From the NCBI GenBank assembly GCA_026545765.1, contig CM048844.1:53354932-53418931 (forward strand): a stretch of DNA of 64,000 bases, read 5' to 3'. Below the pieces are notes generated by a model. The model was not told the DNA's origin and made no database searches. It saw only the letters and a list, made by a program, of their open reading frames with translations. The position numbers were made by a program, and so were the translations under genes. How positions within the stretch are numbered: the stretch's first letter is position 1; each line of letters opens with the position of its first letter. The stretch is from Plantago major. Taxonomy: Eukaryota; Streptophyta; Magnoliopsida; Lamiales; Plantaginaceae. This document shows, piece after piece, positions 50,401-61,100 of this stretch.

Positions 50401-53400
50401 CCATTTGTTTGTTGTTTAACTCTTAATTAGAGTTCTTCTTGTGATAGTTTACTCTTTCTGTAATTTTTAAATCTCAATAGACTTTTTCGCTTCTCATTAT
50501 CCCACTCCTTTAGTGTTGTTTATCTCTCAAGTAGAGTTGTTCTTTGTTGTTAATCCCACCTTTTGTGTTGTTTAACTTTAATTAGAGTTCTTCGCTGTGA
50601 TACTCTTACTCCTTTCTGTGTAATTTTTAAATCTCAATAGACTTTTCGCTTTCTCATTATCCCACTCCTTTAGTGTGTTGTTTATCTCTCTGCAAAGTTG
50701 TTCGCTTGTTGTTTATCCCACTCCTTTGTGTGTTGTTTAACTCCATTAGAGTTCTTCGTTTGTGATACTCTTACCTTTCTCGTAATTTTAAATCTTTAAT
50801 AGACTTTTCGCTTCTCATTATCCCACCTTTTAGTGTGTTGTTTATCTCTCAAGTTGTTCGCTTGTTGTTTATCCCACTTTTGTTTGTTGTTTAACTCAAT
50901 TAGAGTTCTTCGTTGTGATACTCTTACTCCTTTCGTGTAATTTTTAAATCTCAATAGACTTTTTCGCTTCTCATTATCCCACCTTTAGTGTGTTGTTTAT
51001 CTCTCAAGCAGTTGTTCGCTTGTTGTTTATCCCACCATTTGTTTGTTGTTTAACTTTAATTAGAGTTCTTCGCTTGTGATACTTTACTCCTTTCTCGTGT
51101 AATTTTTAAATCTCAAATAGACTTTTTCGCTTCTCATTATCCCACCTTTTAGTGTGTTGTTTATCTCTCAAGCAGTTGTTCGCTTGTTGTTAATCCCACC
51201 CTTTGTGTGTTGTTTAACTCTTAATTAGAGTTCTTCGATGATACTCTTACTCCTTTCTGTAATTTTTAAATCTCGAATAGACTTTTCGCTTTCTCATTAT
51301 CCCACTCCTTTAGTGTGTTGTTTATCTCTCAAGCAAAGTTGTTCGCTTGTTGTTTATCCCACTTTCAGGTGTTGTTTAACTCTTAATTAGAGTTCTTCGT
51401 CTGTGATACTCTTACTCCTTTCTGTAATTTTAAATCTCAATAGACTTTTTCGCTTCTCATTATCCCACCCTTTAGTGTGTTGTTTATCTCTCTGCAAAGT
51501 TGTTCGCTTGTTGTTTATCCCACTCTTTTGTGTTGTTTAACTCTTAATTAGAGTTCTTCGTCTGTGATACTCTTACTCCTTTCTCTGTAATTTTTAAATC
51601 TCGAATAGACCTTTTCGCTTTCTCATTATCCCACCTTTTAGGTGTTGTTTATCTCTCAAAAGTTGTTCGTTTGTTGTTTATCCCACTCCTTTTGTGTGTT
51701 GTTTAACTCTTAATTAGAGTTCTTCGCTTGTGATACTCTTACTCTTTCTCTGTAATTTTTAAATCTGAATAGACTTTTTTCTTTCTCATTATCCCACTCC
51801 TTTAGTGTGTTGTTTATCTCTCGTGCAAAGTTGTTCGTTTGTTGTTTATCCCACTCCTTTGTTTGTTGTTTAACTTAATTAGAGTTCTTCGCTTGTGATA
51901 CTCTTACTCTTTCTGTGTATTTTTAAATCTCAATAGACTTTTTCGCTTTTCTCATTATCCCACCTTTAGTGTTGTTTATCTCTCAAGCAAAGTTGTTCGC
52001 TTGTTGTTAATCCCACCTTTTTGTGTTGTTTAACTCTTAATTAGAGTTCTTCGCTTGTGATACTCTTACTCCTTTCTGTAATTTTTAAATCTCAATAGAC
52101 TTTTCGCTTCTCATTATCCCACTCCTTTAGTGTGTTGTTTATCTCAAGCAAAGTTGTTCGCTTGTTGTTTATCCCACCTTTCAGGTGTTGTTTAACTCTA
52201 ATTAGAGTTCTTCGTCTGTGATACTCTTACTCCTTTCTCGTAATTTTTAAATCCGAATAGACTTTTTCGCTTCTCATTATCCCACCTTTAGTGTGTTGTT
52301 TATCTCTCAGTTGTTCGCTTGTTGTTTATCCCAATTTTCAGGTGTTGTTTAACTTTAATTAGAGTTCTTCCTGTGATACTCTTACTCCTTTCTGTAATTT
52401 TTAAATCTGAATAGACTTTTCGCTTCTCATTATCCCACCTTTAGTGTGTTGTTTATCTCTCGTGCAAAGTTGTTCGCTTGTTGTTTATCCCACTCATTTG
52501 TTTGTTGTTTAACTCCAATTAGAGTTCTTCGCTTGTGATACTCTTACTCCTTTCTGTGTATTTTTAAATCTCGAATAGACTTTTTCGCTTTCATTATCCC
52601 ACTCCTTTAGTGTGTTGTTTATCTCTCAAGCAAAGTTGTTCGCTTGTTGTTAATCCCACCTTTTTGTGTGTTGTTTAACTTTAATTAGAGTTCTTCGCTG
52701 TGATACTCTTACTCCTTTCTCGTAATTTTTAAATCTGAATAGACTTTTCGCTTCTCATTATCCCACCTTTTAGTGTGTTGTTTATCTCTCGTGCAGTTGT
52801 TCGCTTGTTGTTTATCCCACTCTTTTGTGTGTTGTTTAACTCTTAATTAGAGTTCTTCGCTTGTGATACTCTTACTCCTTCTCGTGTAATTTTTAAATCT
52901 CGAATACTTTTTTCGCTTCTCATTATCCCACCTTTAGTGTGTTGTTTATCTCTCAGCAAAGTTGTTCGCTTGTTGTTTATCCCACTCTTTTGTGTGTTGT
53001 TTAACTTAATTAGAGTTCTTCTTGTGATACTCTTACTCCTTTTCTGTAATTTTAAACTCAATAGACCTTTTCGCTTCTCATTATCCCACCTTTTGTGTGT
53101 TGTTTATCTCTGCAAAGTTGTTCGCTTGTTGTTTATCCCACTCTTTTGTGTGTTGTTTAACTCTTAATTAGAGTTCTTCGCTGTGATACTCTTACTCCTT
53201 TCTCGTAATTTTAAATCTGAATAGACTTTTCTTTCTCATTATCCCACTCCTTTAGTGTGTTGTTTATCTCTCTGCAAAGTTGTTCGCTTGTTGTTTATCC
53301 CACTCCTTTGTGTGTTGTTTAACTCTTAATTAGAGTTCTTCGTTGTGATACTCTTTCTCTGTGTAATTTTTAAATCTCGAATAGACTTTTCGCTTCTCAT

Positions 53401-56400
53401 TATCCCACTCCTTTAGTGTTGTTTATCTCTCAAGTGAGTTGTTCGTTTGTTGTTTATCCCACTCCTTTGTGTGTTGTTTAACTCTTAATTAGAGTTCTTC
53501 GTCTGTGATACTCTTACTCCTTTCTGTAATTTTTAAATCTCGAATAGACTTTTCGCTTTCTCATTATCCCACTCCTTTAGTGTGTTGTTTATCTCTCAAG
53601 TAGTTGTTCGCTTGTTGTTTATCCCACTCCTTTGTGTGTTGTTTAACCTCCATTAGAGTTCTTCTTTGTGATACTCTTACTCCTTTTCTGTAATTTTTAA
53701 ATCTCAATAGACTTCTTTTCGCTTCTCATTATCCCACTCCTTTAGTGTGTTGTTTATCTCTCATGCAGAGTTGTTCGCTTGTTGTTTATCCCACCCTTTT
53801 GTGTGTTGTTTAACTTTAATTAGAGTTCTTCGTTGTGATACTCCTTTCTGTGTAATTTTTAAATCTGAATAGACTTTTTTCTTTCTCATTATCCCACTCC
53901 TTTAGTGTGTTGTTTATCTCTCAAGCAGTTGTTCGCTTGTTGTTTATCCCACTCCTTTTGTGTGTTGTTTAACTCTTAATTAGAGTTCTTCGCTTGTGAT
54001 ACTCTTACTCCTTTCTGTAATTTTTAAATCTCAATAGACTTTTTCGCTTCTCATTATCCCACCCTTTAGTGTGTTGTTTATCTCTCGTGCAAAGTTGTTC
54101 GCTTGTTGTTTATCCCACTTTTGTGTGTTGTTTAACTCTTAATTAGAGTTCTTCTCTGTGATACTCTTACTCCTTTCTGTAATTTTTAAATCTGAATAGA
54201 CTTTTCGCTTTCTCATTATCCCACCTTTTAGTGTGTTGTTTATCTCTCGTGCAAAGTTGTTCGCTTGTTGTTTATCCCACTCCTTTTTGTGTGTTGTTTA
54301 ACTCCATTAGAGTTCTTCGCTTGTGATACTCTTACTCCTTTCTCGTGTAATTTTTAAATCTCAATAGACTTTTTCGCTTCTCATTATCCCACCTTTAGTG
54401 TGTTGTTTATCTCTCAAGCAGTTGTTCGCTTGTTGTTTATCCCACTCTTTGTTTGTTGTTTAACTCTTAATTAGAGTTCTTCGTCAGATACTCTTACTCC
54501 TTTCAGTGTATTTTTTAAATCTCGAATAGACTTTTTATTTCTCATCATCCCACTCCTTTAGTGTGTTGTTTATCTCTCAAGCAGAGTTGTTCGTTTGTTT
54601 TTAATCCAAGTCTTTTTGTGTGTTGTTGAACTCTTAATTAGACTTCTTCATGTGATACTCTTACTCCTTTCTCGTAATTTTAAATCTGAATAGACTTTTC
54701 GCTTCTCATTATCCCACTCCTTTAGTGTGTGTTGTTTATCTCTCGTGCAAAGTTGTTCGCTTGTTGTTTATCCCACCTTTTGTGTTGTTTAACTCTTAAT
54801 TAGAGTTCTTCGCTGTGATACTCTTACTCCTTCGTGTAATTTTAAATCCGAATAGACTTTTCATTTCTCATTATCCCACCTTTTGTGTGTTGTTTATCTC
54901 TCAAGCAAAGTTGTTCGCTTGTTGTTTATCCCACTCCTTTGTGTGTTGTTTAACTCTAATTAGAGTTCTTCGCTTGTGATACTCTTACTCCTTTCTGTGT
55001 AATTTTTAAATCTGAATAGACTTTTCATTTCTCATTATCCCACCTTTAGTGTGTTGTTTATCTCTGCAAAGTTGTTCGCTTGTTGTTTATCCCACTTTTG
55101 TGTGTTGTTTAACTCTTAATTAGAGTTCTTACTCCTTTCAGTGTATATTTTAAATCTCGAATAGACTTTTTCATTTCTCATCATCCCACTCCTTTAGTGT
55201 GTTGTTTATCTCTCAAGAAGAGTTGTTCGTTTGAAGTTTTTCCCACTCCTTTTGTGTGTTGTTTAACTCTCAATTAGAGTTCTTCATTTGTGATACTCTT
55301 ACTCCTTTCTGTGTATTTTTTAAATCTCGAATAGACTTTTTCGTTTGTCTTGATCCCACTCCTTTAGTGTGTTGTTGATCTCTCAAGTGGAGTTGTTCGT
55401 TTGTTGTTTATCCCACTCCTATTGTGTGTTGGTTAAATATTAATTAGACTTCTTCGTTTGTTATACTCTTTCTCGTTTCCGTGTAATTTTTAAATCTCGA
55501 ATAGACTTTTTCGTTTCTCATTATCCATCTCCTTTAGTGTGTTGTTTATCTCTCAAGCAGAGTTGTTCGTTTGTTGTTAATCCCACTCTTTTTGTGTGTT
55601 GTTTAACTACTATTTAGAGTTCTTCGTTGTGATACTCTTACTCCTTTCTCGTAATTTTTAAATCTCGAATGGACGTTTTCGTTTCTCATTATCCGACTCC
55701 TTTAATGTGTTGTTTATCTCTCAAGCAGAGTTGTTCGTTTCTTGTTTATCCCACTCCTTTTGTTTGTTGTTTACTCTTAATTAGAGTTCTTTGTTTGAGA
55801 TACTCTTACTCTTTCTCGTAATTTTTAAATCTCGAATAGACTTTTTCGTTTCTCATTATCCCACTCCTTTAGTGTGTTGTTTATCTCTCAAGCAGAGTTG
55901 TTCGTTTGTTGTTAATCCCACTCTTTTTGTGTGTTGTTTAACTACTATTTAGACTTCTTCGTTTGTTATACTCTTTCTCCTTTCCGTGTAATTTTTAAAT
56001 CTCGAATAGACTTTATCGTTTCTCATTATCCCACTCCTTTAATGTGTTGTTTATCTCTCAGCAGAGTTGTTCGTTTGTTGTTTATGCCACTCCTTTTGTT
56101 TGTTGTTTACTCTTAATTAGAGTTCTTCGTTTGAGATACTCTTTACCTTTCGTGTAATTTTAAATCTCAATAGACTTTTCGCTTTCTCATTATCCCACTC
56201 CTTTAGTGTGTTGTTTATCTCTCAAAGTTGTTCGCTTGTTGTTTATCCCACCTTTTGTGTGTTGTTTAACTCCATTAGAGTTCTTCGTCTGTGATACTCT
56301 TACTCCTTTCTCGTAATTTTTAAATCTCGAATAGACTTTTCATTTCTCATTATCCCACCTTTAGTGTGTTGTTTATCTCTCGTGCAAAGTTGTTCGCTTG

Positions 56401-56509
56401 TTGTTTATCCCACCTTTGTGTGTTGTTTAACTCTAATTAGAGTTCTTCGCTGTGATACTCTTACTCCTTTCTGTAATTTTTAAATCCGAATAGACTTTTC
56501 ATTTCATTA

Positions 56510-58120
56510 TCCCACTCCTATAGTGTGTTGTTTATCTCTCAGGCAAAGTTGTTCGTTTTAGTTTATCCCACTCCTTTTGTGTGTTGTTTAACTCTAAATA
56601 AGAGTTCTTCGTGTAGATAGAACTCCATTCTGTGTATTTTTTAAATTTCGAATAGAATTTTTCGTTTCTCATTATCCCACTCCTTTAGTGCGTTGTTTAT
56701 CTCTCAAGCAGAGTTGTTCGTTTGTTGTTAATCCCACTCTTTTTGTGTGTTGTTTAACTCTTAATTAGACTTCTTTGTTTGTTATACACTTTCTCCTTTC
56801 CGTGTAATTTATAAATCTCAAATAGACTTATTCGTTTCTCAATATCCCACTCCTTTAATGTGTTGTTTATCTCTCAAGCAGAGTTGTTCGTTTGTTGTTA
56901 ATCCCACTCTTTTTGTGTGTTGTTTAACTCTTAATTAGACTTCTTTGTTTGTTATACTCTTTCTCCTTTCCGTGTAATTTATAAATCTCGAATAGACTTA
57001 TTCGTTTCTCAATATCCCACTCCTTTAATGTGTTGTTTATCTCTCAAGCAGAGTTGTTCGTTTGTTGTTTATCCCACTCCTTTTGTTTGTTGTTTACTCT
57101 TAATTAGAGTTCTTCGTTTGAGATACTCTTACTCCTTTCAGTGTATTTTTTAAATCTCGAATAGACTTTTTCATTTCTCATCATCCCACTCCTTTAGTGT
57201 GTTGTTTATCTCTCAAGAAGAGTTGTTCGTTTGATGTTTTTCCCACTCCTTTTGTGTGTTGTTTAACTCTCAATTAGTGTTATTCATTTTTTATACTCTT
57301 ACTCCATTCTCTGTATTTTTTAAATCTCAAATATACTTTTTCTTTTCTCATTATCCCACTCCTTTAGTGTGTTGTTTATCTCTCAAGTGGAGTTGTTCGT
57401 TTGTTGTTTATCCCACTCCTTTTCTGTGTTGTTTAACTCTCAATTAGAGTTCTACGTTTGTGATACTCTTACTCCATTCTATGTATTTTTTAAATCTCGA
57501 ATAGACTTTTTCGTTTCTCATTATCCCACTCCTTTAGTGTGTTGTTTATCTCTCAAGTAAATTTGTTCGTTTGTTGTTTATCCCACTCCTTTTGTGTGTT
57601 GTTTAACCCTCAATTAGAGTTCTTCGTTTGTGATACTCTTACTCCATTCTGTGTATTTTTTAAATCTCGAATAGACTTTTTCATTTCTCATTATCCCACT
57701 CCTTTAGTGTGTTGTTTATCTCTCAAGCAGAGTTGTTCGTTTGTTGTTAATCCCACTCTTTTTGTGTGTTGTTTAACTCTTAATTAGACTTCTTCGTTTG
57801 TTATACTCTTCCTCCTTTCCGTGTAATTTTTAAATCTTGAATAGACTTTTTCGATTCTCGTTATCCCACTCCTTTAATGCGTTGTTTATCTCTCAAGCAG
57901 AGTTGTTCGTTTGTTGTTTATCCCAAAACTTTTGTTTGTTGTTTAACTCTTAATTAGAGTTCTTCGTTGGTGATACTCTTACTCTTTTCTGTGTATATTT
58001 TAAATCTCGAATAGACTTTTTCGTTTATCATCATCCCACTCCTTTAGTGTGTTGTTTATCTCTCAAGCAGAGTTGTTCGTTCGTTGTTTAACCCACTTCT
58101 TTTGTGTGTTGTTTAACTCT
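56510..58120 (+). repeat. Island of regular 170-bp monomers in the right arm
   Basis: Monomers here have full length and the ttcgtttgttg and cccactcctttagtgtg words, unlike their neighbours. Three consecutive units at 57353, 57523 and 57693 are exactly 170 bp apart. Variants such as ttagacttcttcg and cctttccgtgtaat are typical of this island and rare in the left arm, so it is a local subfamily. Confidence 0.8.
57353..57522 (+). repeat. Representative satellite monomer with three 57-bp modules
   Basis: A clean 170-bp unit chosen to define the monomer. Module A is 57353-57409 (57 bp), module B 57410-57466 (57 bp) and module C 57467-57522 (56 bp). All three share the same skeleton in the same order: a start like (c/t)(c/t)actcc(t/a)tt, a gtgt(g/a) block, a gttta or tttaaa block near position 25, a taga/gaga block near position 37, then ttcgttt near position 46. 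This shows the monomer arose by triplication of a ~57-bp ancestor before the 170-bp unit was amplified. The next monomer begins at 57523 with the same atcccactcc. Because 57 is divisible by three, the modules share a reading frame inside a monomer, which explains the repeated Phe/Val/Cys-rich open frames. Confidence 0.9.
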
Positions 58121-61100
58121 TACTCCTTTCTCGTAATTTTTAAATCTCAATAGACTTTTTCATTTCTCATTATCCCACTCCTTTAGTGTGTTGTTTATCT
58201 CTCAAGTAGTTGTTCGCTTGTTGTTAATCCCACCTTTTCAGGTGTTGTTTAACTCTCAATTAGTGTTTTTCGTTTTTTGATACTCTTACTCCTTTCAGTG
58301 TATTTTTTAAATTTCGAATAGACTTTTTCATTTCTCATCATCCCACTCCTTTAGTGTGTTGTTTATCTCTCAAGAAGAGTTGTTCGTTTGATGTTTTTCC
58401 CACTCCTTTTGTGTGTTGTTTAACTCTCAATTAGTGTTTTTCATTTTTGATACTCTTACTCCTTTCTCTGTATTTTTTAAATCTCGAATAGACTTTTTCG
58501 TTTCTCATTATCCCACTCCTTTAATGTGCTGTTTATCTCTCAAGCAGAGTTGTTTATCCCACTCCTTTTGTTTGTTGTTTACTCTTAATTAGAGTTCTTC
58601 GTTTGATAGAACTCCTTTCTGTATTTTTAAATCTCGAATAGACTTTTTCATTTCTCATTATCCCACCTTTAGTGTGTTGTTTATCTCTCAAGTGCAGTTG
58701 TTCGCTTGTTGTTTATCCCACTCCTTTGTGTTGTTGTTTAACTCTTAATTAGAGTTCTTCGTTGAGATAGATTACTCCTTTCTGTATTTTTAAATCAAAT
58801 AGACTTTTTTCGCTTTCTCATTATCCCACCCTTTAGTGTGTTGTTATCTCTCTCAAGTAGAGTTGTTCGCTTGTTGTTAATCCCACTCCTTTTGTGTGTT
58901 GTTTAACTTTAATTAGAGTTCTTCGTTTGTGATACTCTTACTCCTTTCTCGTAATTTTTAAATCTAATAGACTTTTCGCATTTCTCATTATCCCACTCCT
59001 TTAGTGTTGTTTATCTCTCAAAGTTGTTCGTTTGTTGTTTATCCCACTCTTTTGTGTGTTGTTTAACTCCATTAGAGTTCTTCGTTTGTGATACTCTTAC
59101 TCCTTTCTGTAATTTTAAATCTGAATAGACTTTTTCATTTCATTATCCCACTCCTTTAGTGTGTTGTTTATCTCTCATGCAAAGTTGTTCGCTTGTTGTT
59201 TATCCCACCTTTTGTTTGTTGTTTAACTTAATTAGAGTTCTTCGTTGTAGATAGAACTCCTTTCTCGTAATTTTTAAATCTCGAATAGACTTTTTCATTT
59301 CTCATTATCCCACCTTTAGTGTGTTGTTTATCTCTCAAAGAGTTGTTCGCTTGTTGTTAATCCCACTCTTTGTGTGTTGTTTAACTCTTAATTAGAGTTC
59401 TTCGTCTGTGATACTCTTACTCCTTTCTCGTAATTTTTAAATCTGAATAGACTTTTCATTTCTCATAATCCCACCTTTTAGTGTGTTGTTTATCTCTCGC
59501 AAAGTTGTTCGCTTGTTGTTTATCCCACTCCTTTTGTGTGTTGTTTAACTCTTAATTAGAGTTCTTCGTTGTGATACTCTTACTCCTTTCTGTAATTTTA
59601 AATCCGAATAGACTTTTCATTTCTCATTATCCCACTCCTTTAGTGTGTTGTTTATCTCTCAAGTGCAGTTGTTCGCTTGTTGTTTATCCCACTCTTTGTT
59701 TGTTGTTTAACTCTTAATTAGAGTTCTTCGCTTGTGATACTCCTTTCTCGTAATTTTTAAATCTCGAATAGACTTTTTCGCTTCTCATTATCCCACCTTT
59801 AGTGTGTTGTTTATCTCTCAAGAGAGTTGTTCGCTTGTTGTTAATCCCACTCCTTTTGTGTGTTGTTTAACTCTTAATTAGAGTTCTTCGCTGTGATACT
59901 CTTACTCCTTTCTCGTAATTTTTAAATCTCGAATAGACTTTTCATTTCATTAATCCCACCTTTTGTGTGTTGTTTATCTCTCAAGTGAAGTTGTTCGCTT
60001 GTTGTTTATCCCACTCCTTTGTGTGTTGTTTAACCTTAATTAGAGTTCTTCGTTTGTGATACTCTTACTCCTTTCTCGTAATTTTTAAATCTCGAATAGA
60101 CTTTTCGCTTCATTATCCCACCTTTAGTGTGTGTTGTTTATCTCTCAGTAAGTTGTTCGCTTGTTGTTTATCCCACTCTTTTGTTGTTGTTTAACTTTAA
60201 TTAGAGTTCTTCGTTGTAGATACTCTTTCTCATGTATTTTTTAAATCGAATAGACTTTTTCATTTCTCATCATCCCACTCCTTTAGTGTGTTGTTTATCT
60301 CTCAAGCAGTTGTTCGCTTGTTGTTTATCCCACTCTTTTGTGTGTTGTTTAACTCTTAATTAGAGTTCTTCGATGTGATACTCTTACTCCTTTCGTGTAA
60401 TTTTTAAATCGAATAGACTTTTCGCTTCTCATTATCCCACCTTTAGTGTGTTGTTTATCTCTCAGCAAAGTTGTTCGCTTGTTGTTTATCCCACTCCTTT
60501 TGGTGTTGTTTAACTCTTAATTAGAGTTCTTCGCTTGTGATACTCTTACTCCTTTCTGTAATTTTTAAATCTCAATAGACTTTTCATTTCTCATAATCCC
60601 ACCTTTTAGTGTTGTTTATCTCTCGTGCAAAGTTGTTCGCTTGTTGTTTATCCCACTCCTTTCAGGTGTTGTTTAACTCCAATTAGAGTTCTTCGCTTGT
60701 GATACTCTTACTCCTTTCTGTAATTTTTAAATCTGAATAGACTTTTCGCTTTCATTATCCCACTCCTTTAGTGTGTTGTTTATCTCTCAAGTGAAGTTGT
60801 TCATTTGTTGTTTATCCCACTCCTTTTGTTTGTTGTTTAAATCATTATTAGAGTTCTTCGTTTGTGATAGAACTCCTTTCTGTGTATTTTTTAAATCTCG
60901 AATAGACTTTTTCGTTTCTCATTATCACGCTCCTTTAGTGTGTTGTTTATCTCTCAAGAAGAGTTGTGTTCGATTGTTGTTAATCCCACTATTTTTGTGT
61001 GTTGTTTAAATCTTAATTAGAGTTCTTCGTCTGTGATACACATACTCCTTTCTCGTAATTTTTAAATCTGAATAGACTTTTTCTTTCTCATAATCCCACC

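Noticed and set aside
57353..57522. CENP-B-box-like motif in the monomer
   Set aside because: The only CG-containing words are ttcgttt and ctcgaat; they do not match the ttcg....a..cggg pattern.
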